A stretch of 10,913 nt of DNA from Candidatus Woesearchaeota archaeon (GTDB lineage Archaea; Nanobdellota; Nanobdellia; Woesearchaeales; JACRKL01), in the NCBI GenBank assembly GCA_016219795.1, contig JACRKK010000078.1, forward strand, positions 1 to 10,913, read 5' to 3'. Below are positions 1 to 7,189 of this stretch, piece after piece. Each line of letters opens with the position of its first letter. Position 1 is the stretch's first letter. A program made the position numbers and the translations under genes. The notes beneath the pieces were generated by a model. The model was given only the letters and a program-made list of their open reading frames with translations. It searched no databases and was not told where the DNA came from.

Positions 1-68
1 TCTTTCCGAAAAAGTTCACAGGACTTGTTCTGACAAACAACTTTTATTTTTCCTTTTGGTCTCGCCAT
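1..68 (-). CDS. Partial gene, N-terminus of a probable zinc-ribbon transposase (left copy)
   Basis: The gene starts at the ATG complementary to 66-68 and runs off the left edge after 22 codons, so only the first residues are visible. They begin MARPKGKIKVV, followed by a CQNKSC pair (C-x4-C) and ELFRK. A basic N-terminus leading into a two-cysteine knuckle resembles the zinc-ribbon start of IS1-like and related archaeal transposases. This is family resemblance only, because the other two zinc ligands and the catalytic domain lie outside. The start is supported by a GAGGTG Shine-Dalgarno sequence 8 nt upstream and a TATA-like box near 110-118. An identical partial copy faces the other way at the right end. 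It could instead be another zinc-ribbon DNA-binding protein. Confidence 0.55.
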   Translation of the reverse strand, partial: MARPKGKIKVVCQNKSCELFRK

Positions 69-140
69 GGTTGATACACCTCTGTCAACCAAGAGAAAAG
101 AAGAACTACTATATTAAAGTATCTTAGTTAATACAATGCC
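4..140. repeat. Inverted terminal repeat, left copy (5' end of an insertion sequence)
   Basis: This 137-bp stretch is a perfect reverse complement of 10777-10913; position x pairs with 10917-x and I found no mismatch. Identity stops sharply at 140/141 on the inner side. On the outer side it may continue past the window. It carries the promoter, leader and first codons of a gene reading out of the window on the minus strand. The inner tip reads, towards the gene, GGCATTGTATTAACTAAG, a plausible terminal sequence of an insertion sequence. Because both copies are the same (5') end, they are two elements in opposite orientation and not the two ends of one element. Both window ends falling inside the repeat also fits a contig broken at a multi-copy IS. 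Confidence 0.85.
68..118 (-). promoter_or_regulatory. Promoter and leader hairpin of the left IS copy
   Basis: On the minus strand TTTAATATA (118-110) lies about 45 bp before the start codon, as expected for an archaeal TATA box with a leader of about 20 nt. The leader contains a 7-bp inverted repeat, TGGTTGA/TCAACCA (91-85 and 74-68), with a 10-nt loop holding the GAGGTG Shine-Dalgarno sequence; the last stem base is the A of ATG. It could limit translation or act as a DNA operator. The inferred transcription start falls close to the 5' arm, so whether the whole hairpin is transcribed is uncertain. Confidence 0.45.
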
Positions 141-553
141 TATTATTCCTTTTCTTCTTAGCAGGAATCAATGGCTGCACGACTCCGCAGCAAGAAGACC
201 AGCTTCCCGTTCTCCGCATTATCTCCTCAGCACTGGGGTCTAATGATACCAAAGAGTTGCATGTCTTTGTTTTAGGAGAAAATGAAACGTACCTCAAGCA
301 AGAGGGAATGCTGACGGTAATCTTTTATGATTACAATGGTACAGAAGTATCACGAAAAGAACAGAGCATTACCTTAGCGGATTATGTTACCTACATTGAA
401 CCTTTTACCAACCTTGAAAAAACTGCGATATTCAAAAATTACACGTCAGATGAAGTTGGGAAAACCTTTGATCAGATTAGGGATACAGATGTAATATTCA
501 AGACAACTACATCAGAGTTTAAGGATTCCATGAGGTCATTTAATGCTCCGTAG
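141..553 (+). pseudogene. 5'-truncated lipoprotein gene, signal peptide cut at the IS junction
   Basis: The frame is open from 128 (in-frame TAG at 125-127, inside the IS repeat) to the stop at 551-553. No ATG or GTG start occurs in frame; the first usable start is TTG at 257. Codons 140-178 encode LLFLFFLAGINGC, a hydrophobic core followed by a lipobox-like INGC, then TTPQQEDQ. That is the second half of a lipoprotein signal peptide whose Met and basic N-region are missing exactly at the repeat boundary. The mature part is about 125 residues, with a beta-rich middle (VIFYDYNG) and two NxT/S sequons (NET, NYT). I do not recognise a family. It ends 21 bp before the protease gene and was probably co-transcribed with it as a surface protein. 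Translation from TTG 257 would give a 98-residue cytosolic fragment. I infer a gene inactivated by insertion. Confidence 0.6.
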
Positions 554-561
554 ACTGGTGC

Positions 562-566
562 AGGTG
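562..566 (+). promoter_or_regulatory. Shine-Dalgarno sequence of the protease gene
   Basis: AGGTG lies 8 nt before the ATG at 575, just after the stop codon of the upstream lipoprotein frame. With only 21 bp between the genes and no TATA box there, it supports operon-style translation and the chosen start. Confidence 0.5.
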
Positions 567-574
567 TTCAACAC

Positions 575-3500
575 ATGAAAACAAACGCATACCACCCTCT
601 TAAGAAGGAACAGTTATGGACCTTTGCATTAGCTTTTATTCTCCTTATATTTACTGCTCTTTTTGCTCTGCCAACGATTGCCCAGGAGAATGTGCTTTCT
701 CCAAAAATTCATCCGGATCTGCAGAAGATCATTGATGCGCACAAGGCAACCCGCTCTCCTGATGAGCCGATCACTGTTTTGATACAGGTACAGGACAGGC
801 GTAGCCTGTCAGATATCAGTAGCATAATTACCCAAAAACGACGAAGCAACATCGCCCGTTCTTATGCTCTTGGCAATGTAGTGGTGGCAGAGGTATCTGT
901 TGTACAGCTTGAGGAGATTGCGCAGGATAGCAAGGTGAAAGAGATATGGCCCAATAGGGTGTACTATGCGACGCTGGACAGAAGCGTTCCCCAGATCAAG
1001 GCACCGGACATGTGGGCACAGGGATATAACGGTAGTGGCATGAAGATAGCTATTCTGGATACAGGCATTGATGCATCTCATGCAATGTTTGGAGGACGGG
1101 TGGTGCAGCAGGAAGTGTTCACAGGTGAGCCGAGTCCGCAGGATGTTTTTGGCCACGGTACGCATGTTGCAGGCATTGCCGCAGGCAACGGGCTCTATAA
1201 GGGCGTTGCACCAGGCGCATTGCTTATGAACGGCAAAGTGCTTTCGGATGAAGGTTCTGGAACAGACGCGGGGATCATTGCCGGCATTAACTGGGCAGTA
1301 GATCCTGACGGCAATCCCTCAACGGATGATGGCGCAGACATTATTAGCATGAGTCTTGGCGGTAATTATCGTGATTTGAACTCACCAATCGTGCAGGCAG
1401 TGGAAGATGCCATTTTGCAAGGCGTTGTTGTTGTGGTAGCTTCAGGAAATTGCGGGGGTGTTTGCCCAAGCAGCACTTGCAATGGTTATGTGGGCATTGC
1501 AACACCAGGTATCACACCCAGCGCAATTACCGTCGGTGCAGTTGATGACAATGATGGCTGGGCGTGTTTCTCAAGTGGAGAGGACATTCCTGGTGTGGGG
1601 GTTAAGCCAGATGTGGCAGCACCGGGTGTATCCATCATGTCTTCTACTCCTGGAGGTGGTTATGTTGATGCAAGTGGTACTAGCATGGCCACGCCGCATG
1701 TTGCTGGTGCAGCAGCACTTCTTCTGCAGTCCAACCCGCAACTGACACCGGAACAGGTCAAATTTGTCATGGAGCAGACTGCTGTTCCCCTGGGCGATCC
1801 TGGAAAAGATGTTAAGTTTGGCTCAGGCCGCATTGACGCAAGCAATTTTATTCCTCCCTCTGTCAATCAGGTGCTCAAATACCGCCTCCAGTACAAAACA
1901 GAGGTCTATCCGCAAGACCCCCTCTATATTCTTCTCAATACAACATCCACTGATGTCCTCAATGCTGACGCAGTCATTGGAGTGCCAGACGGCACACCAT
2001 TCACACTGCCTCTGGAAAACATCTCAACTCATTCATGGAGGGCTATCTTCTATAATACTTCTTCCCTAGGTGTCTATTCTCTCAACGTCACGCTGACAAA
2101 CCAGTTGGGTGAACACAGCAATTTCACCAAGGCCTTTTCCGTACGGCCTTATAATCTCACCCTGGCAAGAATTTCTCAGCTCACCATCCCGCAGCAAATA
2201 CCCTACAATGCGACGCTTCCTATTGCAGTTTTGTTTGAAAATAATGAGAACCTTTCTCTTGCAACGCTTGTTGAAGTTCAGGTTTGGCAGAGCGGTAGAT
2301 TAGTCACCAGCATAGAGAGCAATTATCGGAATGTCACACCCCATTCCAATGAAACATTCCTACTGTCATGGGATGCAATAACTTTCCCTGGAGATATCCA
2401 TCTAGTGATTATTGCAACCTTTGGAGGCCAGTCTCATGTCAAGGAATGGTACACTACCATTGTGGATGATGCACCACCTCAGGTGCTTTCTGTTACTGCG
2501 CAGAGCACCCTTCATGAGGACAATCCTTTTGTCTTTACTGCTGACCTTTTTGATGTCAGCAGCGTTAGCGGTTCCCTTGCAGTCACAACGCCGCTGGGTG
2601 ATATGCAAACTATTCCCCTGATTGAAAGGAGAAGAATAAATGCTGAAGCCCTCGTCACTGGTGCATTCTTCAATACCACTGCGCTTGGAACTTATACTTT
2701 CACGGCGAATGTCTGCGATAGTGTGGGGCACTGCACAGCTGCGGCAAGCGGCTCGTTTGAAGTTGAGAGCTGCGGCGGTGCGTCTAAAGTCCTTGTTGTG
2801 TCTGAAGAGGTCTCCGGCAACAATACGCAGCGTTACACCCTTGCGCTTGGGGCGCAATACTGCATGAGCTTATGGGATCCTTTTATTGCAGGCATCCCCA
2901 ATCTTGAATATTTGCGCAGGTTTGATGTTGTCGTCTGGAGTTCGGAGAACTATTTTACACCCAAGGTTGATGATGCAAGTGCTGCATTGCTTGAAGAATA
3001 TGTGGCGGCGGGAAAAAGCAGGCTTTTGGTAGAAGGAGCGGATATTGCCCTGCGTCATGTGCAGGATACATTTATGCAGAACGTTGTCCATGCTAAACTG
3101 TCGATGGATTTGTTTTTCCTGAATGATACATCAATTGCCCCAGATTATCACCCACTGTTTAAGCAGATTCCCATTCCACTTCCGTATGCTTCTGCGCAAA
3201 GCCCTTACCCTGATGCGATAATCCCAGTCAGTAATGGTAGTTCTATCGCTTGGTGGGGAAACACCAATTTCTCCGCAGGCGTAGTTTATGAGGGATTCTT
3301 ATATGGGAGAGACACAAAAACAGCCTTTTTTCCATTCCTCTTAAGCGCACTTGGCGCGCAGGAACAAACGGTCATCAAGAACAGCGTTGCATGGCTCCTT
3401 GCCCCAGAGGATAGCACAGATGTCAGTATTATTAACAGCCTCTATCCTTATCCCACAGAGGGAGATGTCCCCTTCACTTTTTACCTCAACAACAGCGGAA

Positions 3501-5362
3501 CACAGGACGCAGCAGGTGTGGCATTTGATGTTTATATAGATGGCCAGTTCTACCAGAGGGTGCAGGCAGATGTTCCTTCCATGGTTGTTCCACCCACCCC
3601 ACTCCCTACATTCTCTGTGACCCTACCGCTTACTTCAGGAAATCATCAACTAAAGGTTATTGCAAATGCAGACTACGGGATTATGGAACGCAATTACCTT
3701 AACAATGTTTTCTCTCAGAGTATTACTGTTGCAACTGTTGAAGCAGACCTTGCTGTCGAATCTCTTATGCTGAGTAATGATTCCTATTCTTTCCTGGCGC
3801 GTGTTTCTAATAAGGGTGGCACCTATGCTGAATTTCCTTTAGACCTTTATCTTAATGGTGAGCTGTATGCAAGCAGCACAGCGAGTGCGCTCCTCCCAGG
3901 CCAGGCATCCACATTTATTTTTGGAGCTCCTTCTGAAACAGGGATATACACGGTAAGGGTTGTTGCAAACCCTTCTCATGTTGTTATTGAATCAGATTAT
4001 ACTAACAACGAACTGCAGACTACGCTCTACAAATGTTCTAAAGCAAGGGTTATCATCGTAGCAGACGATGATGCACCTACTTACTCGACTGAAAGCCCCC
4101 AAAGCGCTGAAATCATGGAGCAGATCCTCAAAGAAGATGGTTATTGCACGACACTCTGGTCTGAATCAGAAAGTGGTGTGCCTTCTTCAACCACACTGGA
4201 TACCTATGATGCGGTAATCTGGAGTGCAGGGGATTACTGGGGCGGTACCTTGAATACAGAAGATGCAGCACTCCTCTCTGCATACAATGGAAGTGTTCTT
4301 TTTGAAGGAAGCGACCTTGCGTTTGATCACGCAAGTGACGGTGTTGCAGAAATGCTTCTGCATGCAGCATTTGATAGGGATTTTGTCCTTGCAGATAATG
4401 CATCGGTCACTTTTGCAGCCAATGAGATCACTAATCTGACGAGCCTTACTCTTGCAAGTGCGTTAAGTCCGTATCCTGATGGGGTCTTGCCTGCAAACGG
4501 CGGCTATGGGGTGGGGATATGGGATGATGATAGCAGCTCCTATGCATTTGTTGCCTTTAATGATACTCTAAGAAGGAGTGCGTATCTCTCATTTTCTCTT
4601 GACGCTATCCAGAATACAAATGACCGTTCAACGTTCCTGCTTGATGTTGTTTCATGGCTTGTCCAGAACTCAGCCTCTGCCTGTGATGCAGATGGTGATA
4701 GCTATGACCGCAATGATTATGGTTATGGCCCGTGCGCTGGGCTTGACTGCGATGATACTAACCCCGGGATTAATCCATCCACAGGATTCTGCGTTGAGCG
4801 TACTATAACAAAACAGTTAAGACCGGGATGGAATTCTGTATCTCTTGAACTTGCAGAGGGAGTGCGGCCCTCTGAACTCTTGGCCAATAACATTGCCGGA
4901 AATTGCACAAATGTGGCAGCATGGGATGGAAGCAGTTGGCGTATGTTCCAAAAAGGACTGCCTCTGAACAACAACCCTATCAATCCTGCCAAAGGATACT
5001 TTGTCCTGTGCATGGAATCAACCAACCTTACTATTACAGGCATGATGAATCCTTCCCGCTATCAGCCGTTATCTCTAAATCCAGGATGGAATTTTGTCAG
5101 CATGTCATATCTTGATATCAATTTTACCATCAATGGAACGACTAATGCTGCTGATTTTTCTGCATGGCTACTTTCAGGACATCCGGAATACAGTAAGGTG
5201 TATATGGCGATGTGGGGTGGAAACACATGGAAGATCTATTTTTCTAATCTTCCTCTCAATAAATTTGTCCTTAGAAATGACAGCGCTTATGTTATTAGGG
5301 CGGACATTTTGCAGACGAGAAGCGCAAGAGCGGTTGAAGATATTCCTTCGTTTGATAGATAA
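575..5362 (+). CDS. Secreted multidomain subtilisin-family (S8) serine protease, 1595 aa
   Basis: An exported subtilisin-like endopeptidase, probably acting at or outside the cell surface. Residues 1-37 form a signal peptide (hydrophobic segment 15-35). Residues 65-125 resemble an inhibitor_I9-type propeptide. The catalytic domain (about 136-425) has Asp162 (AILDTGID), His194 (GHGTHVAG), oxyanion Asn292 (ASGN) and Ser370 (GTSMATPHVAG), so the triad is complete. A long stalk follows: beta-sandwich segments (430-730), a GATase1/ThuA-like module (733-945), two CARDB-like domains (946-1050, 1055-1150), a second copy of the module (1154-1366), a MopE-like motif (1369-1400: DADGDSYD, DCDDTNPGINP) and two PGWN repeats (1416-1490, 1501-1575). 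About 25 N-glycosylation sequons lie in the stalk and only one (Asn152) near the catalytic domain. There is no C-terminal membrane anchor. Catalytic assignment is secure; the substrate is unknown. Confidence 0.95.
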   Translation: MKTNAYHPLKKEQLWTFALAFILLIFTALFALPTIAQENVLSPKIHPDLQKIIDAHKATRSPDEPITVLIQVQDRRSLSDISSIITQKRRSNIARSYALGNVVVAEVSVVQLEEIAQDSKVKEIWPNRVYYATLDRSVPQIKAPDMWAQGYNGSGMKIAILDTGIDASHAMFGGRVVQQEVFTGEPSPQDVFGHGTHVAGIAAGNGLYKGVAPGALLMNGKVLSDEGSGTDAGIIAGINWAVDPDGNPSTDDGADIISMSLGGNYRDLNSPIVQAVEDAILQGVVVVVASGNCGGVCPSSTCNGYVGIATPGITPSAITVGAVDDNDGWACFSSGEDIPGVGVKPDVAAPGVSIMSSTPGGGYVDASGTSMATPHVAGAAALLLQSNPQLTPEQVKFVMEQTAVPLGDPGKDVKFGSGRIDASNFIPPSVNQVLKYRLQYKTEVYPQDPLYILLNTTSTDVLNADAVIGVPDGTPFTLPLENISTHSWRAIFYNTSSLGVYSLNVTLTNQLGEHSNFTKAFSVRPYNLTLARISQLTIPQQIPYNATLPIAVLFENNENLSLATLVEVQVWQSGRLVTSIESNYRNVTPHSNETFLLSWDAITFPGDIHLVIIATFGGQSHVKEWYTTIVDDAPPQVLSVTAQSTLHEDNPFVFTADLFDVSSVSGSLAVTTPLGDMQTIPLIERRRINAEALVTGAFFNTTALGTYTFTANVCDSVGHCTAAASGSFEVESCGGASKVLVVSEEVSGNNTQRYTLALGAQYCMSLWDPFIAGIPNLEYLRRFDVVVWSSENYFTPKVDDASAALLEEYVAAGKSRLLVEGADIALRHVQDTFMQNVVHAKLSMDLFFLNDTSIAPDYHPLFKQIPIPLPYASAQSPYPDAIIPVSNGSSIAWWGNTNFSAGVVYEGFLYGRDTKTAFFPFLLSALGAQEQTVIKNSVAWLLAPEDSTDVSIINSLYPYPTEGDVPFTFYLNNSGTQDAAGVAFDVYIDGQFYQRVQADVPSMVVPPTPLPTFSVTLPLTSGNHQLKVIANADYGIMERNYLNNVFSQSITVATVEADLAVESLMLSNDSYSFLARVSNKGGTYAEFPLDLYLNGELYASSTASALLPGQASTFIFGAPSETGIYTVRVVANPSHVVIESDYTNNELQTTLYKCSKARVIIVADDDAPTYSTESPQSAEIMEQILKEDGYCTTLWSESESGVPSSTTLDTYDAVIWSAGDYWGGTLNTEDAALLSAYNGSVLFEGSDLAFDHASDGVAEMLLHAAFDRDFVLADNASVTFAANEITNLTSLTLASALSPYPDGVLPANGGYGVGIWDDDSSSYAFVAFNDTLRRSAYLSFSLDAIQNTNDRSTFLLDVVSWLVQNSASACDADGDSYDRNDYGYGPCAGLDCDDTNPGINPSTGFCVERTITKQLRPGWNSVSLELAEGVRPSELLANNIAGNCTNVAAWDGSSWRMFQKGLPLNNNPINPAKGYFVLCMESTNLTITGMMNPSRYQPLSLNPGWNFVSMSYLDINFTINGTTNAADFSAWLLSGHPEYSKVYMAMWGGNTWKIYFSNLPLNKFVLRNDSAYVIRADILQTRSARAVEDIPSFDR

Positions 5363-5363
5363 C

Positions 5364-5392
5364 TTTTTTAATCTTTCTGTTTCTTTCTATTA
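5364..5392 (+). terminator. T-rich archaeal-type terminator after the protease gene
   Basis: Directly after the TAA stop is a T6 tract followed by two more short T runs (TTT, TTT) with no GC stem. Archaeal RNA polymerase terminates at such oligo-T stretches. The same AT-rich stretch, about 25 bp before the next ATG, could also serve as a weak TATA element for the nre gene. Confidence 0.4.
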
Positions 5393-5395
5393 TCC

Positions 5396-6559
5396 ATGCG
5401 CATCCCACCAGAGGTCTATAAGGAATTCTTCCGTAACAGAAGCCTCCTTGCAAAGGACTCTTTTTTTGGCAGCGCTCCAGCGCCGTTTGTCGGGCACTAT
5501 GGGTATCCGCACCTGAATGTGGGTATCTTAAGCCCGCCGGAGCAACGAGAGGATGCGTGGGAGTTTGATCATCCCCGGCACTGGGCACTGGAGAATTATA
5601 CCATCCCCAAGATTATGGGTTTTCGCACCTCTCTTGTTAATTCCCGCTTCAAAGCAGATGTCAAGCAGACAAATAAATTTTTAGACATTGCAAAGCAGGT
5701 GGGCATGGCTGCAAAGCCAGTGGATGTTGAAATACACCTGGAGAAAAAACCATACCTTGACATGACGCTTGATGCCTACCATGCGCCCACCGGCCCCCGG
5801 GCGCAATTGAAGAGTGCAAGCGTGACTTCCAATCCTAAAGTGCCGACTGCTGTTGAGAAGGCGGTCTCAGATACTGACTGGAAAGCAGGGGACGCGGTAG
5901 CTGCCCTCTACGAAAAAGGTATTGATGAAAATTATTTGTCCCGTATGTTTAGTGTTGGCACCCTTGGTGTGCAAATGCAGCGAAAGCTTGTTCCCACACG
6001 CTGGAGCATCACTGCTGTGGATGATACTTTGGGGAAAAAATTGCTTGCAGAAATCAAGCAATGTTCTCTGGGGGGATATGAGGTGCATTTTGGAGGCCAC
6101 CTTGGCAACTATTTTCTTTGCTTGTTTTTTCCTGAGGTTTGGGGTTATGAACTATTTGAGATGTTCACGCCTAAACTGAAAGCAGGTGATTACAGTTGTA
6201 CCACAGATCATGAGGGATATGCAGGCAGAAAAGAGTATGCTTCCGAAACTGCTGGTGGTTATTATGCAGCGCGGCTGTCTGTTCTTGAGAAGTTTAAGGG
6301 GAGGAAGAGGCAGGGCCGCTGCCTTGTGTTGCGCTTTATCACCCCAGAATATACTGCACCATTAGGCGTGTGGGTTGTTCGGGAAGCAGTAAGAAATGCG
6401 CTGGCAGAGCGACCGCTTTCCTTTGCAAGCCAGGAATTGATGTTGGCTTACGCAAAGCAGTTTATCCAAAGCAAGTTTGGGGTGGATATAGTACCTATCC
6501 TTGAGAGGAGCGTGCTTCTGAAAGAGAAGAGGGTGCAGAGGCGGTTTGGGGAGTTTTAA
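5396..6559 (+). CDS. Nre-family archaeal DNA-repair protein (DUF650/DUF651), 387 aa
   Basis: The Nre family of archaeal proteins is linked to repair of DNA damage together with UvrABC and the PCNA sliding clamp. The N-terminal domain shows FVGHYGYPHLNVG (31-43) and GFRTSLV (75-81). The middle has VPTRWSITAVDD (199-210), and the C-terminal domain has LGNYFLCLFFPE (236-247), GRKEYA (277-282), GGYYAARL (287-294) and PLGVWVVREAVR (322-333); all are hallmark blocks of the family. The last residues, QRRFGEF, fit a PCNA-interacting (PIP-like) motif, Q-x-x-F-x-x-F. Most NreA proteins start with a cysteine-rich zinc motif. None is present here, and the 33 bp between the protease stop and the ATG leave no room for one. 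Family identity is firm; the role is inferred from relatives. Confidence 0.9.
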   Translation: MRIPPEVYKEFFRNRSLLAKDSFFGSAPAPFVGHYGYPHLNVGILSPPEQREDAWEFDHPRHWALENYTIPKIMGFRTSLVNSRFKADVKQTNKFLDIAKQVGMAAKPVDVEIHLEKKPYLDMTLDAYHAPTGPRAQLKSASVTSNPKVPTAVEKAVSDTDWKAGDAVAALYEKGIDENYLSRMFSVGTLGVQMQRKLVPTRWSITAVDDTLGKKLLAEIKQCSLGGYEVHFGGHLGNYFLCLFFPEVWGYELFEMFTPKLKAGDYSCTTDHEGYAGRKEYASETAGGYYAARLSVLEKFKGRKRQGRCLVLRFITPEYTAPLGVWVVREAVRNALAERPLSFASQELMLAYAKQFIQSKFGVDIVPILERSVLLKEKRVQRRFGEF

Positions 6560-6587
6560 GGTTCTGTTGCTACGTTATCCCACAACA

Positions 6588-6619
6588 TTTATATATATAC
6601 CTATAACTATATGGTTATA
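6588..6619 (+). promoter_or_regulatory. vapBC promoter with palindromic operator
   Basis: A TATA box, TTTATATATATA (6588-6599), lies about 25 bp before the vapB ATG at 6619, so the transcript is probably leaderless. Immediately downstream is an 18-bp near-palindrome, TATAACTATATGGTTATA (6602-6619), symmetric at 16 of 18 positions. It covers the expected transcription start and touches the start codon. That is where an autoregulating ribbon-helix-helix VapB would block initiation. Confidence 0.6.
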
Positions 6620-6816
6620 TGGCAACAACCATTGCAGTCTCGGACACCACAAAACAGCTTCTTGACCGCTTAAAAAAAGAAGAAGCACTGGACTCTTTTG
6701 ACGCAGTTATTCTGGATCTGGCAAAAGAGCGGATAAAGTCACCCCCTTCTATGTTTGGCGCAGTGCCTTCCCTCAAATGGAAGTCGCAGGACAGAATGGT
6801 GCTTAAGGATGTATAA
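6619..6816 (+). CDS. vapB: VapB-type ribbon-helix-helix antitoxin
   Basis: A 65-residue protein whose first 40 residues (TTIAVSDTTKQLLDRLKKEE, then SFDAVILDLAKE) follow the ribbon-helix-helix pattern of archaeal VapB antitoxins: one beta strand for DNA contact and two helices for dimerisation. The tail (about 41-65, SMFGAVPSLKWKSQDR) is the kind of extended segment that wraps around VapC and blocks its active site. The ATG at 6619 is chosen because it opens the conserved strand. An ATG at 6611 is in a different frame. The stop (6814-6816) overlaps vapC by 8 bp, which couples the two genes. It probably represses its own operon through the palindrome overlapping the start. There is no upstream Shine-Dalgarno, consistent with a leaderless transcript. 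Confidence 0.8.
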   Translation: MATTIAVSDTTKQLLDRLKKEEALDSFDAVILDLAKERIKSPPSMFGAVPSLKWKSQDRMVLKDV

Positions 6817-7189
6817 GTACCTTATTGAAAGCTCTGCCTGGGTTGAGTATTTGGGCGGCTCTGCAAAAGGAAAGAAAGTAAAAGAGCTTATTGAAAGCGA
6901 AGCAGTTGCCACGTCGGTCATCAGCATTGCTGAGCTTGCTGATAAATTTGAGCGCGAAGGGCTGACGTTTCAGCCTTCTCTTAATTTTATGCATGCCACA
7001 AGCGCAATACTCCCCATCACTGTAGATATCTGCGTGCATGCAGCTGCAATAAAAAAAGAGCAGCGCACATTAAGCCCTAAATTTGGCCTTGCAGATGCCC
7101 TTCACCTTGCGACTGCACGCAGAGAAAAGGCAAGACTTATCACCTCTGATGGAGATTTTCGGGGAAGTACGGATGTTGTTCTGATTTAA
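6809..7189 (+). CDS. vapC: VapC-family PIN-domain ribonuclease toxin
   Basis: A 126-residue PIN-domain protein, expected to be a Mg2+-dependent RNase neutralised by the adjacent VapB. Visible PIN features are the N-terminal strand YLIESSAWVEYL (4-15), Glu42 (SIAELADKF), Asp96 (GLADALHLATA) and Asp114/Asp116 (ITSDGDF). The usual first acidic ligand, Asp in the LLDSSA motif, is Glu7 here (codon GAA at 6827-6829). Glu can still bind metal but activity may be altered. I start it at ATG 6809 rather than at the in-frame ATG 6755, because the PIN fold begins there, GGTG lies 7 nt upstream and the 8-bp overlap with vapB is typical; the extra residues would be vapB sequence in another frame. Its 3' end overlaps the convergent antitoxin gene by 4 bp. 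Confidence 0.85.
   Translation: MYKYLIESSAWVEYLGGSAKGKKVKELIESEAVATSVISIAELADKFEREGLTFQPSLNFMHATSAILPITVDICVHAAAIKKEQRTLSPKFGLADALHLATARREKARLITSDGDFRGSTDVVLI

Noticed and set aside
2402..2857. A 151-codon open frame on the minus strand inside the protease gene
   Set aside because: It lies wholly inside the protease coding sequence. The product has odd composition (Arg/Cys/Ser rich) and no recognisable motif, and the opposite frame is clearly coding.
6755..6808. An upstream in-frame ATG for vapC
   Set aside because: It would add 18 residues read from within vapB. The PIN fold starts at the ATG at 6809, which has GGTG 7 nt upstream.
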